Assembly: GCF_001548375.1 (NCBI RefSeq)
Contig: NZ_AP017295.1
Span: forward strand, 4,560,501-4,624,500
Source of the DNA: Nostoc sp. NIES-3756
GTDB lineage: Bacteria; Cyanobacteriota; Cyanobacteriia; Cyanobacteriales; Nostocaceae
Length of the DNA stretch: 64,000 nucleotides
Reading direction: 5' to 3'
A program made the translations under genes and the position numbers. The notes under the pieces were generated by a model. It ran no database searches, was not told the origin of the DNA, and was given only the letters and a program-made list of their open reading frames with translations. Every line of letters begins with the position of its first letter. Position 1 is the first letter of the stretch. Below are positions 45,561 through 54,838 of the stretch, piece after piece.

Positions 45561-46262
45561 ATGTGTGGAAGATTTACCTTAACCCAGTCACCAGAAGCAT
45601 TAGCCGAAGTTTTTCATGTCCAACAGCTTCTGGATTTAGAGGCTCAATATAACATTGCACCTACGCAAACTGTAGTGACAGTGTTGCATAACGCCGATAG
45701 TAACAAACGAGAATTTCAAAAATTACGTTGGGGTTTAATACCTTCGTGGGCGAAAGATCAGTCAATATCTACCAAGCTTATCAACGCTAGAGCCGAGACT
45801 ATTGCCGAGAAACCATCTTTTCGTTCAGCCTTCAAGCAGCGTCGCTGTTTAATAGTGGCTGATGGCTTTTATGAATGGCAAAGAAAGCAAGGAAAAAAAC
45901 AACCCTTTTATTTTCGGCTAAAAGATGAGCAACCCTTTGGCTTTGCTGGATTATGGGAAAAATGGACAAACCCTGAAGGAGAAGAAATTCACTCCTGTAC
46001 AATTGTAACCACAACCGCTAACGAACTCCTCGAACCAATCCATGACAGAATGCCAGTAATTCTAGCTCCCCAAGATTACGATTTGTGGTTAGATCCCCAA
46101 GAGCAAAAGCCCCAAGCGTTACAACACTTATTATCGCCCTATCCAGCCTCAGAAATGACCTCCTACCCAGTCAGCACTGTAGTTAATAGCGCCAGACATA
46201 ACAGTGCAGAGTGTATTATCCCCCTCGACGAGCAGAATAGCTCCCTAAATCAGTTACATTAA
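45561..46262 (+). CDS. SOS response-associated protein, YedK/HMCES family
   Basis: A 233-residue protein that crosslinks to abasic sites in single-stranded DNA and so shields them. All active-site residues are at the expected places: Cys2 exposed after Met removal (MCGRF), Asn75 in INARAET, Glu105 in DGFYEW and His161 in HDRMPV. The AT-rich 200 bp upstream holds no obvious LexA box. Confidence 0.9.
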   Translation: MCGRFTLTQSPEALAEVFHVQQLLDLEAQYNIAPTQTVVTVLHNADSNKREFQKLRWGLIPSWAKDQSISTKLINARAETIAEKPSFRSAFKQRRCLIVADGFYEWQRKQGKKQPFYFRLKDEQPFGFAGLWEKWTNPEGEEIHSCTIVTTTANELLEPIHDRMPVILAPQDYDLWLDPQEQKPQALQHLLSPYPASEMTSYPVSTVVNSARHNSAECIIPLDEQNSSLNQLH

Positions 46263-46459
46263 CTATTTAGGGGAGTAGGCAGTAAGAGAGATGAGGGAGA
46301 TGAGAGAGATGAGGGAGAGGGGGAAGACAAGATAAATGAGAAAATATATTACTTATAACTCAGTACTCATAACTCAGCACTCGTAACTCAGCACTCGCTG
46401 AACGCCCCGCTTCCGCTAACAGCACTCAGCACTCGTTACCAAAACAATAAAAGCAAATT
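46263..46459. repeat. Purine-rich tract and GCACTCA repeats with small insert
   Basis: GAGATGAGGGA units (about 46285-46325) are followed by heptamer-like AACTCAGCACTC units (about 46360-46440). The latter are broken by GAACGCCCCGCTTCCGCTAA (about 46400-46420), again a small GC-rich repeat nested in another repeat. No gene is present. Confidence 0.6.
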
Positions 46460-46981
46460 ATGCCAAGAACACAGAAAAACGATAATTTTGTTGATAAATC
46501 CTTTACTGTCATGGCAGATATCATTCTCAAAATACTGCCAACCAACAAAAAAGCTAAAGAAGCCTTTGTTTATTATCGAGATGGGATGTCAGCGCAGGCA
46601 GAGGGTGAATATGCCGAGGCACTGGAGTACTATGAAGAAGCCCTCACCTTAGAAGAAGATGCTAACGATCGCGGTTTTATTTTTTACAATATGGGGCTGA
46701 TCTATGCTAGTAACGGCGACCATGAAAAAGCCCTAGAACTTTATCACCAAGCCATCGAGAATAATTCCCGGCTACCCCAAGCATTGAATAATATAGCCGT
46801 TATTTACCACTACCAAGGTGAAAAAGCCAAAGAAGCTGGTGATAACGATGGTGGCGAAGCTCTGTTTGACAAAGCCGCCGACTACTGGGTACGGGCAATT
46901 CGCATGGCTCCCAATAACTACATCGAAGCCCAAAACTGGCTAAAAACCACCGGAAGGATGCAAATTGACGTATTCTTTTAG
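46460..46981 (+). CDS. ycf3: Photosystem I assembly protein Ycf3
   Basis: A 173-residue TPR protein of normal length for Ycf3. [54 protein letters not shown] and [20 protein letters not shown] are strongly conserved in cyanobacteria and chloroplasts. It acts as a chaperone for photosystem I subunits on the thylakoid surface, with three TPR units. It is followed by a long STRR tract and then gatC on the same strand. Confidence 0.95.
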   Translation: MPRTQKNDNFVDKSFTVMADIILKILPTNKKAKEAFVYYRDGMSAQAEGEYAEALEYYEEALTLEEDANDRGFIFYNMGLIYASNGDHEKALELYHQAIENNSRLPQALNNIAVIYHYQGEKAKEAGDNDGGEALFDKAADYWVRAIRMAPNNYIEAQNWLKTTGRMQIDVFF

Positions 46982-47141
46982 TCAATAGTCCATAGTCATT
47001 AGTCCATAGTCCATAGTTTTAAACCTAAATCTTGAGGTTGCGACTGTTGACTACTGACTGTTGACTGTTGACTATTGACCATTAACCATTAACCATTAAC
47101 AACTGACCACTGACCACTGACCACTGACCACTGACAAAATC
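46982..47141. repeat. Long STRR tract between ycf3 and gatC
   Basis: The whole 160-bp space is built of degenerate heptamers: AGTCCAT and AGTCATT at the left, then GACTGTT, GACTATT, ACCATTA and finally four or more ACCACTG units at the right, which reach within ten bases of the gatC ATG. The two halves are in opposite orientation and could fold on each other. Confidence 0.8.
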
Positions 47142-47432
47142 ATGATTGACCGCGAACAAGTTCGTAAAGTAGCATTGCTTGCCCGTTTAGAATTGACTCC
47201 AGAAGAGGAAGAACAATTTACTACTCAACTGGGAAGTATTTTAGATTACGTTGAGCAATTAAATGAATTAGACGTTACTAATGTACCTCCCACAACCAGG
47301 GCAATTGATGTTAGCAACATCACTAGAAAAGATGACCTGCAACCCTACGCTGAGAGGGAAGCTATTCTTAGCAGTGCGCCAGAACAAGAAGGGGAATTTT
47401 TCAAAGTACCAAAAATCCTCAACGCCGAATAG
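47142..47432 (+). CDS. gatC: Aspartyl/glutamyl-tRNA amidotransferase subunit C
   Basis: A 96-residue GatC of normal length. [20 protein letters not shown] and [19 protein letters not shown] are family signatures. With GatA and GatB it converts Glu-tRNA(Gln) and Asp-tRNA(Asn) to the amide forms. No usual ribosome-binding site is visible because repeat sequence fills the space in front. Confidence 0.95.
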   Translation: MIDREQVRKVALLARLELTPEEEEQFTTQLGSILDYVEQLNELDVTNVPPTTRAIDVSNITRKDDLQPYAEREAILSSAPEQEGEFFKVPKILNAE

Positions 47433-47494
47433 TCCACAGTCCATAGTCAACTGTCAACTGTTAACTGTTAACTGATAACTGACAACTGACCAAG
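47430..47494. repeat. STRR tract between gatC and the GHR gene
   Basis: AGTCCAC, AGTCCAT, AGTCAACTG, then AACTGTT and AACTGAC units start at the gatC stop codon. A normal AAGGAG ribosome site (47493-47498) for the next gene follows directly. Confidence 0.75.
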
Positions 47495-47503
47495 GAGTAA
47501 TTT

Positions 47504-48484
47504 ATGGGTCTGGGTGTTCTTAAAGATGGTCAGTGGATATCTGAACGGGATCAAGAAGATTCTCAGGGTAAATTTGTTCGCCCATCAACTACATTTCGTA
47601 ACCAGATTACAGCCGATGGTTCTAGTGGATTTAAGGCTGAATCTGGGCGATATCATTTGTATATTTCTTGGGCTTGTCCTTGGGCGTGTCGCACCGCAAT
47701 TATGAGGCAATTGAAGGGTTTAGAAAATGTTATTGGTCTATCAGTAGTAGCACCAGTAATTGAACAAAATAGTTGGGAATTTAGTGATGAGCCAGGGTGT
47801 ATTCCTGATACTGTTAATGGTACTCAATACCTCTGGCAAGTTTATCTCAAAGCTGATTCTAATTATAGTGGGCGGGTAACAGTTCCGGTTTTATGGGATA
47901 AGCAAACTCGGACTATTGTGAATAATGAATCCCGCGAAATTATTCGGATGTTGGATACAGAATTTGAGTCTTTGGCAGAAAAACATATCAATTTCTATCC
48001 AAAACATTTACAAAAGGTAATTGACGAGACAATAGACGCGATTTATCAACCTATAAATAACGGTGTTTATCGTGCTGGCTTTGCAACATCTCAGTCAGCC
48101 TATGATGAAGCGGTAACAGAATTATTTGCAGCCCTTGATTATTGGGAAAATATATTAGGAAAACAACGCTATCTTTGCGGGGATCAAATTACAGAGGCGG
48201 ACTGGTGTATGTTTACAACCCTGTTTCGCTTCGATGCAGTTTATTACGTGCATTTTAAATGCAACCTACACCGAATTGTCGAATATCCTCATCTTTGGAA
48301 TTACCTCAAAGAACTCTATCAATTTCCAGGGGTGAGAGAAACCTGTAATCTTGACCATATTAAGCGCCATTATTACAAAAGCCATCCCAAAGTTAACCCT
48401 ACTCGCATTGTCCCGAAAGGGCCTGTAATTAATTTTGATGAACCTCATAACCGGGGTGAGAAGTTTGTAGCGGTTGGTGTTTGA
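47504..48484 (+). CDS. Glutathionyl-hydroquinone reductase (YqjG/ECM4 family)
   Basis: A 326-residue omega-like GST. The active-site Cys58 is in SWACPWACRT, a full family signature, and LWDKQTRTIVNNESREIIRM binds glutathione. It reduces glutathionyl-hydroquinones. AAGGAG lies six bases before the ATG. It converges with the large caspase-STAND gene, with only 11 bp between the stop codons. Confidence 0.9.
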   Translation: MGLGVLKDGQWISERDQEDSQGKFVRPSTTFRNQITADGSSGFKAESGRYHLYISWACPWACRTAIMRQLKGLENVIGLSVVAPVIEQNSWEFSDEPGCIPDTVNGTQYLWQVYLKADSNYSGRVTVPVLWDKQTRTIVNNESREIIRMLDTEFESLAEKHINFYPKHLQKVIDETIDAIYQPINNGVYRAGFATSQSAYDEAVTELFAALDYWENILGKQRYLCGDQITEADWCMFTTLFRFDAVYYVHFKCNLHRIVEYPHLWNYLKELYQFPGVRETCNLDHIKRHYYKSHPKVNPTRIVPKGPVINFDEPHNRGEKFVAVGV

Positions 48485-48495
48485 CTTCTCACTTC

Positions 48496-51400
48496 CTACT
48501 CCCCAAAACAAAGCTGATACTTTTCTTTAGTGATATTGGGATTAGTGGTGAGATAATTATTTAGGCGATCGCAAGCTCGATTCAGTAACTCATCTAAATC
48601 TAGAGTTTGTAGTTCTATCCCTTCTAGGTTCCAAAGTTTGACTTTAAAATCATGTCCACCGGAAGCTAAGAGTTTACCGTCAGGACTAAAACTTACACCC
48701 CTCACACCACCGCGATGTCCTTGGAAGGTTTTTAATAAAGTACCATTAGCTACATTCCAAAGTTTAATTGTACCGTCATCACTAGCTGAGGCAATGGTTT
48801 TACCATCAGGCGAAAAACTGAGGTTGTAAACTACATCACTATGTCCTCGTAAGGTAGAAATTAATTCACCGTTTAAATTCCAGAGTTTGATAGTTTCATC
48901 CTGGCTAGTTGAGGCGAGAGTTTTACCATCAGGTGAAAAGTGGACACTCCAGACACTTGCACTATGTCCCTGTAAAGTTTTGATGAGACTACCATCTAAA
49001 CCCCAAATTTTCACAGTTTTATCTGCACTGGCGGAGACAAGATTTTTACCATCAGCACTAAATTGCACATCAGTCACCCAGCCAGTGTGACCTGAGAGTG
49101 TTTTCAGCAGTCGACCATCTACAGTCCAAAGTTTGATAGTTTTGTCACCACTACCAGAAGCTAAGATTTTACTGTTAGGACTGAAACTCATACTTGTTAC
49201 CCAATGGTTATGTCCTGGAAGACTACGCAATAAACTACCTTCCCGGTTGTAAAGGTGGATAACATGGTCAGGACTAGCTAAAGCGACGATTTTCCCACTG
49301 GGTGCAAAGCTGGCGCTGGTGACATCAGGAAGTGGAGAAGACAAGGTTTGTAGTAATTTTCCCTCCAAACTCCAGACTTTCATAGTGTTGTCAGTGCTGA
49401 GGCTGGTAATAGTCCGACCATTATCACTGAATTTAACGTAACCTACACTACCTTTATGTCCCTGAAAAGTTTTTGGTAGAGTTCTATCCACAGCCCATAA
49501 TCTAACTGTATTATCATCACTACCTGAAGCTAATGTATTGCCATCAGGACTAAAACTGAGGGTATTAACTTCATGCTCATGTCCATAAAAAGTGTTTAAT
49601 ATATTGCCATCCCGTGACCAAAGGTGAATAGTTTTATCCGCACTGGCGGTAGCAATTAACTGACCATCTGGTGAGAAAATTACTCGCCAAACGGGTGCAT
49701 TATGTCCTGCTAGAGTTTGCAGCAAATTACCGCTACGACTCCAGAGTTTCACAGTATGATCTGCACTAGCTGAAGCGATTATTTGACCATCGGGACTAAA
49801 GCTGACACTCAATACTTCTTTTGTGTGGGAAGGGATAGTGGTTAAGAGGCGACCATCTAAACTCCACAACCTAATTGTACCGTCATCACCAGCAGAGGCG
49901 ATGGTATCACCTTCTGGGGAAAAGCTGACACTATTGACACCTTGGCTATGTCCGTTCAGGGTCAGGAGTAATTTGCCTTCCCTAGTCCAAAGATTGATGG
50001 TATTGTCATCACTACCAGAGGCGATAATTTTGCCATTGGGGGAAAAACTGACACTTTTTACACCCTGACCATGCCCTTTGAAAGTGTTGATTAATTGACC
50101 ATTGCGGTTCCAAAGTTTAATAGTACCATCAGCACTAGCAGAAGCTAATATTTCACCATTGGGTGAGAAACTGACACCATTAACCCCATCACTATGACCT
50201 ATGAGGATGTTGAGTAACTTACCATCTCTACGCCAAAGATGGATGCTGTTATCTGCGCTACCAGAAGCAATAACATCTCCATCAGGTGAGTAACTGACGC
50301 TACTAACCCAAGCATTCTCTTGGAAACGATTTCGTTCTTGAGTGCTGTACACTGCTTGCTGTAAAATAGTTGCAGTCTGCACCCGGGTATCTTCGGGTAT
50401 TCCTAGCCGGATTTTTTGTACTTCCTTACCAGCTTGCACACTAGTTACGAGTGCTTCTAATTGCTGGTGGGAGAGAAGAAAGTTTTCTGAAAGAGAATTT
50501 AAAGCTTGAATTTCCTTGAGTTGGGCTTTTTGGCTTTGTTGATAAGCAAACACAGCTAAACCAAAAGCCGTCAAGCCCAAGATACTGATAATAGCTACAG
50601 CCCTTTGTGCTTGTCTGAGCCGACTTTGTTCCTTACGCTGTTTGCGTTGTCGCTCATGCAGACAAGCCTCGATAAAATTCTGTACATCCCCAGATAATTC
50701 ATCAGTGTAGTTGAGATAAATTTCCTCGGCTTCTGCTAAACGAATACCTTGTAACAAGAAGTCAGGCTGATAGTCATTTTGTTTCCATAAAGCCGCAGCT
50801 TGTTCAATTTGCCGATGCGATCGCATTCTACTGCGATTTTCCTCCAACCACCAGCGTAAAGTAGACCAGTGACGGATTATTACTTCGTGGGCTACTTCTA
50901 TGGTGACGTGGGGAGTGGGGGGAGATGGGGGAGTAGGGGGAGATGTTTTACCTTGTCCACTTAATTCCCAGTCACCATTGACTACTACCAACTTTGCCGC
51001 CGTCAAGGCTTGTAGTGTTCTTTCTACTAAAGCCACTGGATATTTTTTAACTATTAACTCTGACTTCAATACCCTTCTTCTGGTATCTTCCGTTCCTTCA
51101 CCTAGCTGTGTCAGTGATAAGAAAATCCACCTTGTACATTCTTGGGCTTCTGTATCTAAGCTATCGTAAACCCCTTGGGCTTTCCGCTCCAACGCGCCTT
51201 TGATTCCGCCCAAGTATTGCTGATAAGCTTGTAAAGTAATTACCCCATTGCTGCGATATTCCCACAACTGTTCGAGAACAAATTCTAATAGCGGTAAATC
51301 TCCCGGAGAGTTATGCAACTCTTGTAACAATACCTCGACTAATTCCGGTTCGACTGTTAACCCTACCTGTTCGGCTGGGTGAGTAATAATTCGGCGGTAT

Positions 51401-53613
51401 TCTTCTTGAGTTAAGCAAGGCGGTAGCAAAATACTTGACTGCTGTAATAGCTTCGCCAACGCTGGGACTTCTAAACAAGAGGCAATAAAATCTGCCCTGA
51501 GAGTGATGATTAACTTAAAATTGTCTGGTTTTAACTCCAAAGCCCCCGAAACAGTATCAAGAAACTTCTGTCTATCTTCACTAGAGGCAAGGGTAAATAA
51601 TTCTTCAAACTGGTCTATTACCAACACTACCATCGGTTCGCTGCGGTGATGTAGCCAATGGGTAAATCCTTGCGCCCCTTGGTATAACATCCCTTCTAAT
51701 TGCATTTGCTGGTAAGCTTTCTCGCGCTCTGTACCACTATCAACTAAGCAATGTGATAAGCTGACTAGAGGATTGTCTCCAGGACGAAAACTCCGCATCC
51801 ACCAATCTTGACTTCCTGGTAATTGTTTACCCTGGCGTAGTTGGGCAATGACACCCGCCTGCACAACTGAAGATTTACCACTCCCAGATGCACCAACTAA
51901 GGCAATAAATGATTTATCGGCTAAGTCTGCTATGAGTTGTTGAGTCAGGTTTTCTCTACCGTAAAAATATTGTGTGTCTTCTTCCTTAAAGGCTTGTAAT
52001 CCTCGGTAGGGACAAATCCCTAAATCAACAGTGGTAGACTGATTACGCTTATTCGCTGTGCTGGCGGGGATAATTTCAATTAAGCCTTGTGTACCCGATA
52101 GCCAGATATGTAAGGGTAATGGGGAGGATAGTTGCAATTGACTAATCCAAGCGGCTGCTGATAGGCTGGATTTTTCTTGAGATGCTTGTAGGGTTGAGTG
52201 TAGAGTTTGCAGGAATTGTGCCGGATTTTCTGGTGATGAGGCAGCAGCTATGATACATTGTCCTTGCTCAAACCCCAGTTGTAAATCTTCTACCCAATCT
52301 TGTAAGGATATGTGACTTTGCTTGCCCAAAGGCGTATCTAGGATGATAATTTGTTGGGTGTAGAGCGATCGCCTCAGTTGTTGTCTTAACCAAGAACGAC
52401 TTAAGCGAATATTATCACCCACCACTAATACAGGTTCTTCAGTCGCACTCCCTTCAATTCTTCCCCGCAAATATAAAAGTACTGTGGTAAAACTTCCTCG
52501 CTGTTTTTCTGCCTTTGCTTGGGTGCTTTGCAAGCAATTTTGAATTATAGTCTGTAAATCTTGGCTAGTGTGCGCCAACGGCCAATACTCAATCTCAAAA
52601 CCACCCACACCACCTAAAAGTTTACTAAAAGCTAGAGTCGTTTGATTAGTCGCTAAACCTTCCACAATTAAAGCTTTGCGTAAGTCAGGTGAAGCAACTA
52701 ACGCAGGTTTGACTCCTAGAATTACCTCCCCCACACCTTCAACAATGCGCTTTGGTGTTTGCAGTGGATATTCAGAGTAAACCTTAGTATCTCCTCGGCT
52801 ACGATTTTGCTGATTAATTAATCTTAATTGTTGGTTAGTTTGTTCTATATATTGCCGCGTTTGGTGATAAACATAACGATAAAGCCCATCAGCATCAATC
52901 AAACCTTGTGCATCTGCTGCTTCACCCTGCAACCCCCGCATTAAATAATAAGTAAATACCCCATGTCCTAATTCGGGAAATTCCCAAGACTGTTGATTAG
53001 TATCACAAGAAAGTAAAGCGTAGAAACCTTTACTCTGTCTCGCCCGTTGGCGTAATAACTCCACCATCTGCGGTGTAGGGTTGGGTAGAGATGGTTGTGT
53101 ATGGTTACTCTTACCACCCATCAACGTGAGATTACCACTATGACAAGCATCTAGCCAAACTAATTGCGTTTGTGCTTGGCTGTTTCCTAAACATTGCAAA
53201 AGTTCCTGTAACCCTAAACCCGTGTTGAGTAAGTCATCTGTTTGAGTATCGCCTAGACACAGAATTGCTTGCTGAGAATTTGGCTCTAGCATTCCGTGAC
53301 CAGAGAAGTAAAATAAAATCGTATCCTCTGGTTGAGCCTGACGAGTAACTTGCGATAAACTCTCCCTTACTGTGGTTAGTGTAGGCTGTTGGGAAGCAAA
53401 ATCATGATGTACCCACTCTGCTTTTTGGGGAAACCTCCCTGTCATCTCGGCTAAAGCTGCGGCTAAACCTTGACAGTCAACAGCCGAGTAACGTAATGAA
53501 GGTAATTTTTCATCTTGATATCGGTTAACCCCCAACAGCAACAGCCATAGTTTGGCTTTCCCTGTCGCTAGGGTATGAGTTGAGTGACTGGTAGCAACAC
53601 CGAGTGGAGACAT
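48496..53613 (-). CDS. Caspase-like (C14) - STAND ATPase - WD40 protein
   Basis: A ~1705-residue protein. Numbers count from ATG 53613; a longer frame begins inside simple repeats. Residues about 20-270 form a caspase/orthocaspase-like domain with dyad His106 (YFSGHGMLE) and Cys157 (WLDACHSGN). A STAND ATPase follows: FYGRENLTQQL, Walker A VGASGSGKSS and Walker B VVLVIDQFEELF. A membrane-like helix (VAIISILGLTAFGLAVFAY) precedes 14 WD40 repeats, enough for two seven-blade propellers. The layout parallels NLR/apoptosome proteins: WD40 senses, ATPase oligomerises, protease acts. Signal and targets are unknown; defence or programmed death is an inference. A Pro/Ser/Thr insert comes from a DNA repeat at 50908-50945. 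Confidence 0.85.
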   Translation of the reverse strand: MSPLGVATSHSTHTLATGKAKLWLLLLGVNRYQDEKLPSLRYSAVDCQGLAAALAEMTGRFPQKAEWVHHDFASQQPTLTTVRESLSQVTRQAQPEDTILFYFSGHGMLEPNSQQAILCLGDTQTDDLLNTGLGLQELLQCLGNSQAQTQLVWLDACHSGNLTLMGGKSNHTQPSLPNPTPQMVELLRQRARQSKGFYALLSCDTNQQSWEFPELGHGVFTYYLMRGLQGEAADAQGLIDADGLYRYVYHQTRQYIEQTNQQLRLINQQNRSRGDTKVYSEYPLQTPKRIVEGVGEVILGVKPALVASPDLRKALIVEGLATNQTTLAFSKLLGGVGGFEIEYWPLAHTSQDLQTIIQNCLQSTQAKAEKQRGSFTTVLLYLRGRIEGSATEEPVLVVGDNIRLSRSWLRQQLRRSLYTQQIIILDTPLGKQSHISLQDWVEDLQLGFEQGQCIIAAASSPENPAQFLQTLHSTLQASQEKSSLSAAAWISQLQLSSPLPLHIWLSGTQGLIEIIPASTANKRNQSTTVDLGICPYRGLQAFKEEDTQYFYGRENLTQQLIADLADKSFIALVGASGSGKSSVVQAGVIAQLRQGKQLPGSQDWWMRSFRPGDNPLVSLSHCLVDSGTEREKAYQQMQLEGMLYQGAQGFTHWLHHRSEPMVVLVIDQFEELFTLASSEDRQKFLDTVSGALELKPDNFKLIITLRADFIASCLEVPALAKLLQQSSILLPPCLTQEEYRRIITHPAEQVGLTVEPELVEVLLQELHNSPGDLPLLEFVLEQLWEYRSNGVITLQAYQQYLGGIKGALERKAQGVYDSLDTEAQECTRWIFLSLTQLGEGTEDTRRRVLKSELIVKKYPVALVERTLQALTAAKLVVVNGDWELSGQGKTSPPTPPSPPTPHVTIEVAHEVIIRHWSTLRWWLEENRSRMRSHRQIEQAAALWKQNDYQPDFLLQGIRLAEAEEIYLNYTDELSGDVQNFIEACLHERQRKQRKEQSRLRQAQRAVAIISILGLTAFGLAVFAYQQSQKAQLKEIQALNSLSENFLLSHQQLEALVTSVQAGKEVQKIRLGIPEDTRVQTATILQQAVYSTQERNRFQENAWVSSVSYSPDGDVIASGSADNSIHLWRRDGKLLNILIGHSDGVNGVSFSPNGEILASASADGTIKLWNRNGQLINTFKGHGQGVKSVSFSPNGKIIASGSDDNTINLWTREGKLLLTLNGHSQGVNSVSFSPEGDTIASAGDDGTIRLWSLDGRLLTTIPSHTKEVLSVSFSPDGQIIASASADHTVKLWSRSGNLLQTLAGHNAPVWRVIFSPDGQLIATASADKTIHLWSRDGNILNTFYGHEHEVNTLSFSPDGNTLASGSDDNTVRLWAVDRTLPKTFQGHKGSVGYVKFSDNGRTITSLSTDNTMKVWSLEGKLLQTLSSPLPDVTSASFAPSGKIVALASPDHVIHLYNREGSLLRSLPGHNHWVTSMSFSPNSKILASGSGDKTIKLWTVDGRLLKTLSGHTGWVTDVQFSADGKNLVSASADKTVKIWGLDGSLIKTLQGHSASVWSVHFSPDGKTLASTSQDETIKLWNLNGELISTLRGHSDVVYNLSFSPDGKTIASASDDGTIKLWNVANGTLLKTFQGHRGGVRGVSFSPDGKLLASGGHDFKVKLWNLEGIELQTLDLDELLNRACDRLNNYLTTNPNITKEKYQLCFGE
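50908..50945. repeat. G-rich repeat inside the caspase-STAND gene
   Basis: Two copies of GTGGGGGGAGATG-like sequence plus flanking GTGGGGA are read in frame on the - strand as TSPPTPPSPPTPH. It interrupts the end of the STAND module just before VTIEVAHEVIIRHW, which is otherwise conserved in these proteins. Confidence 0.7.
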
Positions 53614-54080
53614 TGTTTTTAATTCAAAATTCAAAATTCAAAATTAACTACGGGTTGGCTTACGCCTCCGTTCCCAGAAAGCAAGATACAAGAGTTGAGA
53701 TGTGTCTTTTATCACACAGAACTCATATCTATTTAGTTTTTTGCAGTATAAACATACCCAGGGCGCTGCACTGCTCACAAAAATCATCAATACTTAGTAG
53801 TCTGGTATTAGTTACTCTACTGTTTTGGGATGACGCTATGATTTAGTCTCAATATATAAGGGGTATGTTCCGTAAATGTGGTTTGACTGTAGATATTATT
53901 TTGACATACCTAGACTCTAAATAATTTAGTTCTCCTACTAGTTAGGTTTAATGTTTGTTATTTGATACACTTCTACATCAAAGTTTTTCTGAAAATGTTA
54001 ACATTACAATACACCTGTGAATAGTTAAGTAGTAATCTGCAATTTTTATTCTCAATATTTAATACAATCAAGAATCAGCC
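53614..54080. other. Gene-free AT-rich region upstream of the caspase-STAND gene
   Basis: Tandem TTCAAAA words (53622-53645) lie just before the ATG. The following 430 bp contain no convincing gene; they should hold the promoter of the caspase-STAND gene (reading left). Nothing else is recognised until the hairpin cluster starting near 54080. Confidence 0.4.
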
Positions 54081-54369
54081 AAACTGGCTACATCAACAAG
54101 CTTGTCTTTGCTAAAGTATGAGAAGTAAAGGGATTTAGAGCTTAATTGTTCTACCTTTACTAATCTTTCAAGAGCATTCAAAGCAGACTCATCGATATCA
54201 GTCTGCTCCTTCCTCAAATGTTGTTAGATTTGTGATAATCATTGCTTTGGTTGGGGCGATGTTATCACAAAACTTTTTGCTAACGACAAAAGGCAAAAGT
54301 TACACTATTACTCTTTGTTGATTTCCTCTGTTACGCCTCGTACATCTTCATCTGTACGAGGTATTTTTA
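54077..54369 (+). ncRNA. Candidate structured RNA with several hairpins and a terminator
   Basis: Consecutive stems: AGTAAAGG/CCTTTACT (54124-54131, 54154-54161), AGCAGACT/AGTCTGCT (54182-54189, 54200-54207), TGTGATAA/TTATCACA (54231-54238, 54262-54269), AACTTTTTGC/GCAAAAGTT (54271-54280, 54293-54301, one bulge) and CCTCGTACA/TGTACGAGG (54336-54344, 54353-54361), the last followed by TATTTTTAT. A shorter AGCCA/TGGCT stem lies near 54077. No coding frame fits. Perfect stems plus a terminator suggest an independent small RNA on the + strand. It does not resemble RNase P RNA, tmRNA, 6S RNA or SRP RNA as I know them. Promoter not identified. Confidence 0.5.
54336..54367 (+). terminator. Rho-independent terminator of the candidate RNA
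   Basis: A perfect 9-bp stem (CCTCGTACA with TGTACGAGG), 8-base loop, then TATTTTT. There is no + strand coding gene upstream for more than 5 kb, so it must end an RNA or be used by something unseen. Confidence 0.75.
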
Positions 54370-54442
54370 TAATGCTTGTAGTTGTTAGTAATGATTTGTT
54401 TAGTAAGAGGTTATTTATAAAGTAAAAATAAAATTACTGTAG

Positions 54443-54509
54443 GGTGTGTTAGGCGCACATTTTGGATATGATGTCTCACGAAAAAAATGACTTAAGCGCC
54501 TAACGCACC
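54443..54509. repeat. Inverted repeat GGTGYGTTAGGCGC
   Basis: GGTGTGTTAGGCGC (54443-54456) and GCGCCTAACGCACC (54496-54509) are complementary in 13 of 14 positions, with a further copy GCGGTGCGTTAA just after. This is a dispersed palindromic repeat type frequent in cyanobacteria. Confidence 0.65.
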
Positions 54510-54586
54510 GTATTATTTAGCGGTGCGTTAAATACTACTGACTATTGACTATCGACTAAGTAGAACAGGTTAAATAATTAAAGGCT

Positions 54587-54719
54587 CGTAGTAAGAACTT
54601 GAGTTCTCTCTGCGTTCCCTACGGGACGCTACGCGAACGCATAGCGTGTCGTAGACAGACGCTCCGCGTTCGCGTAAGCGTCTCGTAGAGAACAAAAAAG
54701 GACTAAAGTCCTTACTACG
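54587..54719. repeat. MITE-like element with inverted ends
   Basis: The left end CGTAGTAAGAACTTGAGTTC and right end, in reverse CGTAGTAAGGACTTTAGTCC, are related inverted repeats (17 of 20). The 90-bp interior is built of nested GC-rich inverted units (GGGACGCTACGCGAACGC and GCTCCGCGTTCGCGTAAGCG). No coding capacity. The size of 133 bp and the inverted ends fit a small non-autonomous element. The end core recurs at 15438-15453. Confidence 0.6.
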
Positions 54720-54838
54720 AAATTAATCATATTCTTTTTACATTACTTAACATAGTTTGGTTTTTTCAAGTTGTTTTACTTACTGACAAATCCAACAATA
54801 ATCTACATCCTGATATAGAGTTGAAAATCTTATATATT

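Noticed and set aside
46982..47141. CRISPR array
   Set aside because: Units are degenerate 7-mers without unique spacers of 30-40 bases; this is STRR sequence.
48638..50068. Several open frames on the + strand opposite the WD40 region
   Set aside because: They mirror the periodic WD40 codons (repeated PSGEKL-type words) and are shadows of the repeats.
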